From a bacterium (GTDB lineage Bacteria; Armatimonadota; Fimbriimonadia; Fimbriimonadales; Fimbriimonadaceae), in contig JAIXQR010000003.1 of assembly GCA_027485645.1 (NCBI GenBank), positions 186,001 to 250,000 on the forward strand: a stretch of 64,000 bases of DNA, in the 5' to 3' direction. A model generated the notes under the pieces. It did no database searches and was not told the origin of the DNA. It was given only the letters and a program-made list of their open reading frames with translations. Below, in pieces: positions 1 to 8,242 of this stretch. Each line of letters starts with the position of its first letter. Position 1 is the stretch's first letter. The position numbers and the translations under genes are program-made.

Positions 1-1225
1 ATGTTTGACCGACCGGGAATAGGGCGTGAAGGATCACCTTTGCTTTCGGTTGCTTTCTGCGGACCTTTTGGGCGATGGCTTCGACGCCGCGCACGATGGC
101 GGCGGGGGTGTCGGAATTAAGGTTATTGACTCCAATTAAGATTGCGACGGCTTCGGGCTGGCAATGGTCAAGCGCGCCGTGATCAATCCGCCAGAGCAGG
201 TGCTGGGTTCGATCGCCGCTCATGCCCATATTCACGGCACCGAAAGGTGCAAGGTGCTTTGCATAGGCATCTCCTGCGACGGCGCCTACGTTCCTTCCCG
301 GTCCGCCCCAGCCTTGGGTGATGGAGTCGCCGATGAGAACCAACCGCGGATTTGCGCGAGAGGCTTGGATGGAATCGGAGTGCTGCTGCAGCCAGCTTGC
401 GCGCCAGCCGGCGCTGAGGTAGCGGGACTCTGGGTTCGGCGCGGGAATGATGGTTGCTGGTGGAGCGTTGCGCGAGTTGCCCTGGTTCTGGAGGATGAAC
501 TCGACAATCGGGCGGGGATTGTCGAGGCTATGCGGGTGATGCCCGACGCCGGGTTTCCTGATGACCTTTATGTTTCCTCCGAGGCGGCGATACTCCTGCT
601 CCAGGAGGTCCGTGTTCTCCGAAACTGGAACGACCTCATCGGCCGAGCCAACAACATGGATGAGGGGAACGCGCGCTTTGGCGAGCACTTCTAGCTTGCC
701 GAGTGGGCCGAAGGGGTAGTCCAGCGCGCCTTGTTCGGTTGGGAATCCATAGGCCTTCATCAGCTGGGTCCAGTCTTGGGCGGAGTGTTTTCGGGGCCAG
801 GAGCGAAAGTCGCAGACCGGGGCGTCGGCGTAGATGGCCATCACTTTGTCTGGATTGGCGGCGGCCCAGTTGTAGGCGCTTAGGCCGCCTCGGCTGAACC
901 CTTCTAGTACGACTTTTGGAGAAAGCTTTTGATCGGTTATGAGTTGTCGATAGAACCGGTCGTACTGATAGATTGCTCCGGGCGATCCGTATTCGTTCTG
1001 AACATCGAGATAGGCCAGGTGAAAGCCTTTTTCTAGAAGGGCGAGATCAAGTTCTGGACGGTGGTCGAAGAACTCGGTACGCCAGATCCAGGGTCGGCCT
1101 TTGGCGGGGGTCTTTGGCGCTACGAGAACGGCGTTGTACCGGTCGAGTTTGAAGTCGGTGCGCTGGTAGCCGTGATAGTCGCCGACGAGCGAGATTGCGG
1201 CAAGCAACGAGCACACGGTTAGCAC
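1..1225 (-). CDS. Exported alpha/beta-hydrolase fused to a GDSL-type esterase (3' end outside window)
   Basis: I read this frame by reverse complement; it is absent from the ORF track because it has no stop inside the window. It is open from position 1 upward. The N-terminal part is an alpha/beta-hydrolase with the nucleophile elbow GFSRGG near residue 110 and a late histidine in GVGHHPHS. A linker leads to a GDSL/SGNH hydrolase with block I IGDSITQG and a block III-like IGVNN; the final DxxH block would lie beyond base 1. The GTG start at 1225 is chosen because it gives a signal-peptide-like N-terminus (LTVCSLLAAISLVG); an upstream TTG is possible. The family is expected to deacylate sugars or polysaccharides outside the cytoplasm. 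Two hydrolase domains in one chain suggest de-esterification of plant polymers (inference). It is divergent from the PQQ gene. Confidence 0.8.
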   Translation of the reverse strand, partial: MLTVCSLLAAISLVGDYHGYQRTDFKLDRYNAVLVAPKTPAKGRPWIWRTEFFDHRPELDLALLEKGFHLAYLDVQNEYGSPGAIYQYDRFYRQLITDQKLSPKVVLEGFSRGGLSAYNWAAANPDKVMAIYADAPVCDFRSWPRKHSAQDWTQLMKAYGFPTEQGALDYPFGPLGKLEVLAKARVPLIHVVGSADEVVPVSENTDLLEQEYRRLGGNIKVIRKPGVGHHPHSLDNPRPIVEFILQNQGNSRNAPPATIIPAPNPESRYLSAGWRASWLQQHSDSIQASRANPRLVLIGDSITQGWGGPGRNVGAVAGDAYAKHLAPFGAVNMGMSGDRTQHLLWRIDHGALDHCQPEAVAILIGVNNLNSDTPAAIVRGVEAIAQKVRRKQPKAKVILHALFPVGQT

Positions 1226-1305
1226 AAGGCGAACGTTACCTAGGCGAGGTCGGGTTTGGATTTGACGCGCTCGGTCGGCGCTAGTATTCTGGCTCTGGAC
1301 TTCTG

Positions 1306-3099
1306 ATGACAAGCGTCGTTCTAATTGCTGCCCTTGCCACTTCTGTCGGGACGATGCCATTGTCGGCTGATTCGGAGTGGGCGTACGTTGGGGGCGATTC
1401 TGGGGGGAGTCGGTATTCGAGCCTTAACCAGATTGATGTTACGAACGTTTCGAAGTTGAAGCCAGCTTGGGTGTTTCACACCGGGGATGCGAAGGGGGAT
1501 ACGCCGATCCAATGCACGCCGATTGTGGTGGAGGGGACGATGTATCTGGTCACTTCTGGGCATCGGGTAGTGGCTTTGAACCCGGCGACGGGTGAGCGGA
1601 AGTGGACGTTTGACTCTAGGAATAACGATGCCCGGAGTGGGCATGCGCGCTCTAGCCGAGGGGTGGCGTATTGGAGCGACGGGAAGCGCGGCGGCGAGCG
1701 GCGGATTCTTTACGGAACGCCCGATGGGCGGATTTTGTCCTTGGATGCGAAGACGGGGCTAGCGGATCCGGCCTTTGCCACGGTGGATATTCGGTCTGAG
1801 CTTGGGTCGAAATGGAAGGACGCTTACGTCGGGATTTCGGCGGCGCCGACGGTGCATCGCGACGTGGTTGTGGTCGGGCTTGCGACGGGGGAAGATGCCG
1901 GGGCGGCTCCGGGGACGATCATGGCTTTTTCGGTTCGGACCGGAAAGCGGGTTTGGAGTTTTGACGTGCTTCCGGCTTCTCAGAATCCGCTGGCGAAGGG
2001 GCCGATTGGCGCAGGGGGAGCTTGGGCCGGATATGTTTCGGATACGAAACGGAACATGCTCTTTGCCTCGACGGGTTCGGCGGCTTCGGACTTTGATGGT
2101 CGCGGGCGGCTGGGGGACAACCTTTATGCGAACTGCTTGATTGCGCTTGATGCGAAAACCGGACGTCGGATTTGGCATTTTCAGACGGTTCGGCACGACC
2201 TGTGGGACCATGACAATGCTTCGTCGCCGGTGCTTTGTAAGGTGACGCGGAACCGAAAATCGATTGACGCGGTCGCGGTTGTGACGAAGTCCGGCTTTTG
2301 CTTTGTGCTGGACCGGGTTACCGGAAAGCCCTTGTTTGACATTCGCGAGGTCGAGGCGCCAGCTTCGGAGATTGAGGGTGAAGTGGCGGCGAAAACTCAG
2401 CCGGAGCCAGTTTTGCCACTGCCGCTTTCCCGAACGGTTTTCACCCAGAGCGAGGTGACGAACATATCTTCAGAGGCGCGAAGCCACGTTCTGAAGCGTC
2501 TCGAGGCGTTTCGGTATGGCCGGGCGTATTTGCCGCCGACTCGGGAGGGGACGGTGGTTGTTCCCGGATACTTTGGCGGATCGCCTTGGTCGGGGGCTTC
2601 GTTTGACCCGACGACGAATACGCTTTTTGCCAACACGAACGACTTGCCGGCGGTGATGGCGAACCCGGCGAACTATCTGTTTTTGACGGATGCCGAGGGC
2701 TATCCGGGGATTCGACCACCTTGGGGGTCTTTGACGGCGATTGACTTGGACACCGGGAAGTTCCGGTGGCGGGCGACGCTGGGCGAGTATGCCGAACTGA
2801 CCAAGCGCGGGATTCCGCCTACGGGGACGCCGAACTTGGGCGGGACCTTGGTGACTAAAGGCAACTTGGTCTTTGTCGGCGCTACTTGCGACCAGACTTT
2901 TCGGGCCTTTGACAGCCGCAGCGGGAAGATTTTGTTGGAATACAAGCTTCCAGCCTCGGCCTTTGCGGCTCCTTCGACCTATGCCGTGCGGGGCAAGCAA
3001 TACGTGGTGATTGCGGCGAGCGGCGGCGGGTACGGCAAGACGTTCGGGTTCGACCGAGGTCCGGTCTCGGACACTTTCGTTTGCTTGGCCTTGCCTTAG
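1306..3099 (+). CDS. PQQ-dependent dehydrogenase-like quinoprotein (beta-propeller)
   Basis: This 597-residue protein has a short signal peptide followed by repeated tryptophan-docking propeller blades, for example GDSGGSRYSSLNQI at the N-terminus and repeated V(V)ALNPATGERKW- and IALDAKTGRRIW-type blade motifs. Length and layout match soluble or periplasmic PQQ glucose/alcohol dehydrogenase-like proteins, with no cytochrome c domain and no N-terminal membrane anchor. The HDLWDHD motif is typical of the active-site face. It would oxidise a sugar or alcohol in the periplasm and pass electrons to the respiratory chain. No pqq biosynthesis genes are in the window, so the cofactor must come from elsewhere. 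Substrate is not predictable from sequence. Confidence 0.85.
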   Translation: MTSVVLIAALATSVGTMPLSADSEWAYVGGDSGGSRYSSLNQIDVTNVSKLKPAWVFHTGDAKGDTPIQCTPIVVEGTMYLVTSGHRVVALNPATGERKWTFDSRNNDARSGHARSSRGVAYWSDGKRGGERRILYGTPDGRILSLDAKTGLADPAFATVDIRSELGSKWKDAYVGISAAPTVHRDVVVVGLATGEDAGAAPGTIMAFSVRTGKRVWSFDVLPASQNPLAKGPIGAGGAWAGYVSDTKRNMLFASTGSAASDFDGRGRLGDNLYANCLIALDAKTGRRIWHFQTVRHDLWDHDNASSPVLCKVTRNRKSIDAVAVVTKSGFCFVLDRVTGKPLFDIREVEAPASEIEGEVAAKTQPEPVLPLPLSRTVFTQSEVTNISSEARSHVLKRLEAFRYGRAYLPPTREGTVVVPGYFGGSPWSGASFDPTTNTLFANTNDLPAVMANPANYLFLTDAEGYPGIRPPWGSLTAIDLDTGKFRWRATLGEYAELTKRGIPPTGTPNLGGTLVTKGNLVFVGATCDQTFRAFDSRSGKILLEYKLPASAFAAPSTYAVRGKQYVVIAASGGGYGKTFGFDRGPVSDTFVCLALP

Positions 3100-3127
3100 G
3101 AGTTTCGCCTTTGTCCGCGATGCGTGG

Positions 3128-3166
3128 AATTAATTAACGCTTCCCCCCCAGGGATCTTAATTAATT
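3128..3166. terminator. AT-armed imperfect hairpin in a convergent intergenic gap
   Basis: Arms AATTAATTAA (3128-3137) and TTAATTAATT (3157-3166) flank an inner TCCC/GGGA pair. A GTTTTTA tract follows at about 3173. It lies just after the PQQ gene and before the convergent SnoaL gene ends, the position expected for a transcription terminator. The stem is interrupted, so termination strength is uncertain. Confidence 0.45.
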
Positions 3167-3180
3167 ACAGGGGTTTTTAG

Positions 3181-3206
3181 GTTCGGATTTGTTCGGATTA
3201 GTTCGG
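3181..3206. repeat. Three direct repeats of GTTCGG at exact 10-bp spacing
   Basis: GTTCGG occurs at 3181, 3191 and 3201; the first two copies extend to GTTCGGATT. The 10-bp spacing places the copies on about one face of the helix. No protein is known to me for this motif, and it lies in a convergent gap, so a regulatory role is not implied. Confidence 0.5.
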
Positions 3207-3247
3207 TGGCTCGGGTTTGTTTTGAGGGGCCGAAAATTTATTTATAA

Positions 3248-3272
3248 ACACTCCCGCGTTGGGGGCGGGTGT
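3248..3272. terminator. GC hairpin flanked by AT tracts, probable bidirectional terminator
   Basis: ACACTCCCGC (3248-3257) pairs with GCGGGTGT (3265-3272), leaving one bulged T. The stem is flanked by AATTTATTTATAA on the left and AAATTTAATTTT on the right, giving T-rich tracts on both strands. It lies between the ends of two convergent genes, which fits a bidirectional terminator. Confidence 0.55.
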
Positions 3273-3361
3273 AAATTTAATTTTCGCAGGCGGTAGGTTC
3301 ACGTACTTTAAGGTGGCGAAATGGGCGGAGGACAACCTGGGATTTTTGAATTGCTTGGGGC

Positions 3362-3802
3362 CTAAGGGTATTGCAGCAGGCCGGTGTGGTTGATGATGAG
3401 CCAGCGGCCGTCGACCTTTGTATATATCTTGCAGGCGCGGCCGGACCAGTGGAACTCGGATTGGTCTTGTTTGTTGATCCAGAGGGTGTCAACGACTACA
3501 ACGGCGAACCCGCCGTCGAGCTGCTCGGTGACTTCGATGCGGACGGTTTTTCGGCGGTTGTGGGCGAGGATGTAGTCGGTGAACAGGCGGTTCCAAACGT
3601 CCTTCCAACGCCCCGCATCAAACCGTCCCATCGGCATGACCCAGGTCTCGGGATCGTGGCTCTGAGCGTCCGGCGGCCAAACCCAGACCATGTCGGGGTG
3701 GAACAGGGCAACGAGGGCGTCGGCGTCGAGGTTGTTCCAGGCGGCGGTTTCTGCGTCGACTAGCGATTGAATTTCGTCGAGGGCGATTTGTTTCGGGTTC
3801 AT
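3362..3802 (-). CDS. SnoaL-like / DUF4440-type NTF2-fold protein
   Basis: 146 residues. The N-terminus (VDAETAAWNNLDADALVALFHPDMVWVWPP) is the typical opening of SnoaL-like NTF2-fold proteins, which form a cone-shaped pocket and act as small isomerases, hydrolases or ligand-binding proteins. The C-terminus GRWLIINHTGLLQYP closes the beta-sheet. No signal peptide is visible, so it is cytoplasmic. The specific substrate cannot be read from sequence. The start ATG has no clear Shine-Dalgarno but has a -10-like TATATT 7 nt upstream, suggesting a leaderless mRNA. Confidence 0.8.
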   Translation of the reverse strand: MNPKQIALDEIQSLVDAETAAWNNLDADALVALFHPDMVWVWPPDAQSHDPETWVMPMGRFDAGRWKDVWNRLFTDYILAHNRRKTVRIEVTEQLDGGFAVVVVDTLWINKQDQSEFHWSGRACKIYTKVDGRWLIINHTGLLQYP

Positions 3803-3809
3803 CTAGCGG

Positions 3810-3815
3810 AATATA
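3810..3815 (-). promoter_or_regulatory. -10-like hexamer TATATT, 7 nt before a start codon
   Basis: On the minus strand TATATT is followed by CCGCTAG and then the ATG of the SnoaL-like gene. A transcript starting about 7 nt after this box would have essentially no leader. A weak TTGTGA lies 15 nt further upstream. Confidence 0.5.
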
Positions 3816-4045
3816 TCGATTGGATGAAGGGTCACAAGGTTCGAAGGCAAGAGCCTAATTTTTCGCTAACATTCCGGAGCTTGGATCGTTTACACGCCAC
3901 GAACTGAAGAAAATCCAGTCTCCCATCATGTGATAAAGGCACAGATGATGGCCAGGGTTCAGAGCCTTGTAGTTCGCGGCTTTTCGTACTGATGGGGAAA
4001 AGTGCTGACCTGTAAACGAAGCGCCTTTTACGCTGCCTGACTAAT

Positions 4046-7000
4046 TCAAGGCTCGCTCCGCTTGGATCCACTTACGAATTCAACGAGCAACGCGTAGCTA
4101 ATAACTGGAATCTCGAATCCTTGAATCAACGTGGCGAACATATCATGGTCAAGAACCACCACTGGTTGAACTTTCCATCTCCAAGCATCAGAAGGGTCTA
4201 GCTTACAGTCCTGCAAGAGGGCAGGTATGCAGTCTTCGACCCAGGCTGCCTTGGTGGCAGCTTGAGACACTGCTGTTTTTCGGGTCGGGTCGGAATTCTG
4301 TACTTCGTCCAATTGTTGTCGCATCTCATATGGTGTCTTTGCGAATAAGAGATCCTTGCACTCCAACACAAAAGCCCTGCGGTTCTGCCGATCCAAAACG
4401 ATGGCGTCGATTTCGCCGATGGCGCCAACTGCCTTGCCGCCAACCCGCTTTACACGGGTCTTGATGGCAAAGCGATCCAAGTCATCAAACGGCTGATGCA
4501 CGCGTCCTTCGAATGCGTATCCTCTAGCGTTGTTTAGCTTGCTTTGAAAGATGCTCATTTCCCTACTCTGCTTCACCGAGTGCGCGGGTAATCGTCCATC
4601 GAGGAGTAGGTCTAGGAAGTAAGATCCGGCTCTTTGCAGATTCCGCGCCGACCAAATCAACTCGCCCCCTGGCTCGGAGCTTGTGCAAAGTAGTGGTCTT
4701 CGCAGATACGACAGCCGTCTGTTGAATCGCCATGGCCACACGTCGAAAGACTTGTATGGCTCACTTGGTCGCAGGAAGTCTTCCCGTGGGTTCATGCTCC
4801 AAGTAGCAATGAAGAGCTCAGCATCCTCGGACTTCCAATCGAGTTCTTCTCGAAGGATGTTCACCACTGATTCTCGTTTGATTCGTGCGACTCCACACTC
4901 GACTTCAAGCGCCCTTGTGACTAGGACAGAGATGCCATCAACAATTTGAGTTAAAGATAAGTTAAACTCTGACCGAATAGCCGGATCTGCATCTTCAATG
5001 AAAGCGGGTCTTTTGTCGGTAACCGATCTATGCCAGTACCGGTGAAAGGATTGGGCAAAGCTTTTCACCTGTCCTGACCAGATGCGGGCAAAAAAAGCTT
5101 CTTGAAACTTGGTGAATTCTTGCCGAGCCTGCCCTAAGCGGCCTGACGGCAAGATCGCAAATTTGGCGTTGCTCAAGCGGTATTTGTGCAAATCGCTCTC
5201 CATGCCATAGTATATGATTTCATATGCCAGTGCAAGAATACGATCGAATCGGGAGAGAGACAGCTGCAGCGTCCCGGAAGGCGGGTTCGAAGTCACAAGT
5301 TCTATCAGAAAGCGCATCGCCATGTCTGAATTGGAAAGCATTTGGGACTCGGTTCGGATAGTCTCCTCAAGGTCACTGCCATAACACGCCAATCGCGGGA
5401 TAGTTTCTAGCTTATTGCGAGCCATCTCGGCCAACAAAGACTCATGCCTTTGAACGAGCCACTCCAACAATCCGACTGACGTGAGTTGCGCCACGTCGCT
5501 AACGAGAGCTCGGTAGAGGAAGTGAACCACGCCATTGTTAAGAACGTCCTGAACGACTGAATCAGGTATCGGACCTACATGCAGACCTATTGTTGACTCA
5601 AGATGTCTTCCCAACTCATCCAGAACAAAGGCAGTTTCGGCTTGTTGAATAGGGCGATGCGCTGGCCCGCTGGTCGGATATAGTTCATGTGATGCGCGAG
5701 CATCAACCGCAATAATCATCTTCTTAACGCCGATTGGCGCATGACTGTCAAGAACAGCACGTATCTTGGAGTCAGAGAATATTCGTTGTTGCTGAAGAGG
5801 CAGTAGTGAGCGAAAAGCTATAAGAACGGCTGCCATTAACTGTCTTTCAGACACATTGTCAGAACTGAGAAAGGCACTGAGTGCTTTTCCAGTTAAGAAG
5901 ATGCGTACATGACCTAGCGCAGGATGCGTGGCCGCTTGTATCCACTGGTCTGGATCACCGTCGATTTCGCCGTCGATAGCTCGACTCCAACTATTTTCGT
6001 CCGTAAGAACGATCTGGACCAATAATTGTGTGTATATCTTGGCCAAGGGCGACATTACAGGCCGCAAATCAGACGCGAATTGCCATAGCCAGTACGCGAT
6101 CGCCTCCGAGACAACATGATGTACAAAACTAATGTTCGCAAACTCCGGTGATCTTCTCTCCCACGTCTGGAATGGAGAAGTGATCCAGATAGGAACATCG
6201 TATGCTTCCGACAGAAGTCCTTTGCCTTCAAAAGTGATGTAACTAGGCATTGCTACGTCGGCGTAAAGTCTTTGCACTTCAATTACATCAGCGCCGCTAG
6301 GAGATCTGACAGCATGCCGATCTCTCCGGGAAAGTGTCTTACAGCGAAGTTCGCCTCCGATGTCTCCCATAAGTGAGATCTGATTTGGAAGAACTGAGTC
6401 CCCGACGTAAAAACTGTGGCCATGCTGAAGATACAGTGCATACTCATCCAGTGTATGGGTTGATGCAATCTGGCAACGTGAACGAAGCGCGTCAGAGTGT
6501 CGCGCGAACTGGATTAGTACAAGAGGATTTGTTCGTTCGGTTTCAAAGACGATCTGCAGATCAGAAGTAGAAATGGGCAGGAATAGAGTTTCCTTTGGAC
6601 CGTCGCAACTCACCAAACTAAATCGACCTGAAGTTTGAATGATCAGTATTTCGATGTCCGGCTGGCTATGTGAAGAATCTTCAAACAATTCCTCAATCTG
6701 CGGTCGCCACCAGTCTTGATATTGCTGAAGTGCATCGCTGCACACCAAAACTCTCGCATTCAATTCTTCATCGCATTTATAAAACCATTCAGAAATCACG
6801 CTCTTCTGGTCATGACTTACTCGCGATGGTGAATTCTCTAACCGGTTCCAGCCCCAGAATACAAAGCAGTTGCTAATTGTTGCAGCTGAGATCTCGTGTA
6901 GAGTTTTCGCTAATAGAGGGGTGCAATTGTACGTAACTGATTCGGAAATGATAAAGTTAAGGGTGGCATTCACAAATGCGGATGGAGAGGCAACAACGTA

Positions 7001-7726
7001 CTCCTCACCGAATTTAACAAGTGGATGACTTGATATGTGAGTCATGGCCTCGTCAAAGTCCTCGGTCAGGTCTCCAAAAGAATTGCAGCAAAAGGTCTCA
7101 AAGAATGTTTCATCAAGCTGCAACCCATTGAAGAGTCCTTCTAGGTCCATACGGTTAAATGTGATAGCACTCTTTAAAAATGAGAGGTGGTCGCGCGAAG
7201 GAATTGTCACGTTGCCGTGAGGGCTAGCACTGGTCGGCTGGTTTCGTTGTAAACCGGCACGAGCGCAGATTGTGTCACTCATACGCAACAGCGCCATGAG
7301 CCCGTTACGTACCGATGTTATGAACCGATCGTTCAATCCAAACGGATTTGATAGTACTGCTTTGATAATAATGTCGAGGTCATCCGCTGGACTATGCGTG
7401 GGGCCAGGCAAGACCAAGTAGGTGCCCTCTGGACCAGCGATCGCCTGTGTGAATAGGCCCTCGGTGGGGTCCTCCATCATGCGTACATGATCGTCCATGC
7501 GACGATTTAGAATCCTTTCTAATTGAGATCTAGAGACACGTTTCTTTCCGTTTCCACTACCATTGATGGCATGAAACGTGAGATGTGCTAAGCGCACCCA
7601 ATGATCTGCGTTTTCTGGTACCAGTTGCAGCGCGGCCAGAGAGCGAAGGAGGTCGTATCGGTCGAAGGGATAGAGAGCCTCCATGTACATATGAATATAC
7701 TTGCGAACAGCCTTGCAGAACTGCAC
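4046..7726 (-). CDS. Very large protein of unknown function with a C-terminal PD-(D/E)XK nuclease-like domain
   Basis: 1226 residues with no recognisable family over the first roughly 1060. Near the C-terminus (about residues 1065-1225) I see FEGRV, then GEIDAIVLD (Asp about 1107) and VLECKDL (Glu about 1122, Lys about 1124): the E...D...ExK pattern of PD-(D/E)XK nucleases of the Mrr/NERD type. No signal peptide, Walker motif or transmembrane segment is evident. Base composition is clearly more AT-rich than the flanking genes, suggesting acquisition. Its neighbour on the same strand is a ComEC-like MBL hydrolase, and a broken antitoxin-type gene follows, so a role in defence is plausible but inferred. 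The GTG start at 7726 is the longest choice; ATG codons at 7690 or 7684 are alternatives and may be the true start. Confidence 0.75.
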   Translation of the reverse strand: MQFCKAVRKYIHMYMEALYPFDRYDLLRSLAALQLVPENADHWVRLAHLTFHAINGSGNGKKRVSRSQLERILNRRMDDHVRMMEDPTEGLFTQAIAGPEGTYLVLPGPTHSPADDLDIIIKAVLSNPFGLNDRFITSVRNGLMALLRMSDTICARAGLQRNQPTSASPHGNVTIPSRDHLSFLKSAITFNRMDLEGLFNGLQLDETFFETFCCNSFGDLTEDFDEAMTHISSHPLVKFGEEYVVASPSAFVNATLNFIISESVTYNCTPLLAKTLHEISAATISNCFVFWGWNRLENSPSRVSHDQKSVISEWFYKCDEELNARVLVCSDALQQYQDWWRPQIEELFEDSSHSQPDIEILIIQTSGRFSLVSCDGPKETLFLPISTSDLQIVFETERTNPLVLIQFARHSDALRSRCQIASTHTLDEYALYLQHGHSFYVGDSVLPNQISLMGDIGGELRCKTLSRRDRHAVRSPSGADVIEVQRLYADVAMPSYITFEGKGLLSEAYDVPIWITSPFQTWERRSPEFANISFVHHVVSEAIAYWLWQFASDLRPVMSPLAKIYTQLLVQIVLTDENSWSRAIDGEIDGDPDQWIQAATHPALGHVRIFLTGKALSAFLSSDNVSERQLMAAVLIAFRSLLPLQQQRIFSDSKIRAVLDSHAPIGVKKMIIAVDARASHELYPTSGPAHRPIQQAETAFVLDELGRHLESTIGLHVGPIPDSVVQDVLNNGVVHFLYRALVSDVAQLTSVGLLEWLVQRHESLLAEMARNKLETIPRLACYGSDLEETIRTESQMLSNSDMAMRFLIELVTSNPPSGTLQLSLSRFDRILALAYEIIYYGMESDLHKYRLSNAKFAILPSGRLGQARQEFTKFQEAFFARIWSGQVKSFAQSFHRYWHRSVTDKRPAFIEDADPAIRSEFNLSLTQIVDGISVLVTRALEVECGVARIKRESVVNILREELDWKSEDAELFIATWSMNPREDFLRPSEPYKSFDVWPWRFNRRLSYLRRPLLCTSSEPGGELIWSARNLQRAGSYFLDLLLDGRLPAHSVKQSREMSIFQSKLNNARGYAFEGRVHQPFDDLDRFAIKTRVKRVGGKAVGAIGEIDAIVLDRQNRRAFVLECKDLLFAKTPYEMRQQLDEVQNSDPTRKTAVSQAATKAAWVEDCIPALLQDCKLDPSDAWRWKVQPVVVLDHDMFATLIQGFEIPVISYALLVEFVSGSKRSEP

Positions 7727-7818
7727 TCAATCGTGACGGAGAAAGTGTTCTGATCTTATTGGAGTTAATGTCGACGGTGATCATCCGAGATCGGCGACAA
7801 TCTAGCGTGCAGAACTGC
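7714..7818. promoter_or_regulatory. Two copies of the palindromic motif TGCAGAACTGC, possible operator pair
   Basis: TGCAGAACTGC occurs at 7714-7724 and again at 7808-7818, 94 bp apart. The first copy extends to TGCAGAACTGCA, a perfect 5-2-5 palindrome. The pair straddles the upstream region of the 1226-residue gene and the first copy touches its GTG. This is the layout of a pair of repressor sites, although no repressor gene is adjacent. Confidence 0.4.
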
Positions 7819-8242
7819 GATGCCGAGCACGTGTTCGTGTTTATGGCCGCGGTAGAGAAAGTAGCGAGCAACTGAAACGTTTCTGACTTCAAGGGCGTAG
7901 TAGCAGTTGCACCGACACGTGCAAACCAACTGACTTCCCTTATGGGGCAGCAGCCTGCCAGTCATTCTGACGGTTGTCGTACTGAAGAGTCTTGCAAGTC
8001 AAGGTCTGTTCTCGATCTACACGAAAGTGGCTGAACGTGTCGGAGCACTCAGAGCTCGATCACATCGATCGGCAAATTCGCAGTTAGAGGCTGCTTCGCA
8101 GTCCTCACGTCTAAGAGGAATTGGTGAAATTATGGTAAAGATAGCAATCGCAATCGGAGTTCATTTCGCCGCTGAGTGTCTGGCTGGTCTGTTTAGCGCC
8201 ACGTCCCGTTGAGAGAACCTCCGGGAACGTGGTGCATTCCAA
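7727..8242. other. 516-bp gap between the two island genes
   Basis: No ORF here has convincing protein character. The track entries on both strands are short, rich in Arg/Ser/Cys and overlap each other. It contains one of the TGCAGAACTGC palindromes and, on the minus strand, a TAAGAT hexamer about 30 nt before the GTG at 7726 that could be the promoter of the large gene. I see no RNA gene. It could hold remnants of a lost gene. Confidence 0.4.

Noticed and set aside
164-694. ORF of 176 residues on the plus strand
   Set aside because: It is antisense to the hydrolase/GDSL fusion read on the minus strand, which has clear catalytic motifs.
3832-4071. Minus-strand ORF of 79 residues after the large nuclease gene
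   Set aside because: It starts inside the end of that gene and has no family character or ribosome site; the gap is treated as non-coding.
7585-7875. Plus-strand ORF across the start of the large island gene
   Set aside because: Overlaps a much stronger minus-strand gene and shows no motif.
8027-8212. Plus-strand ORF of 61 residues in the island gap
   Set aside because: Composition is unlike a real protein and no Shine-Dalgarno or -10 box is placed for it.
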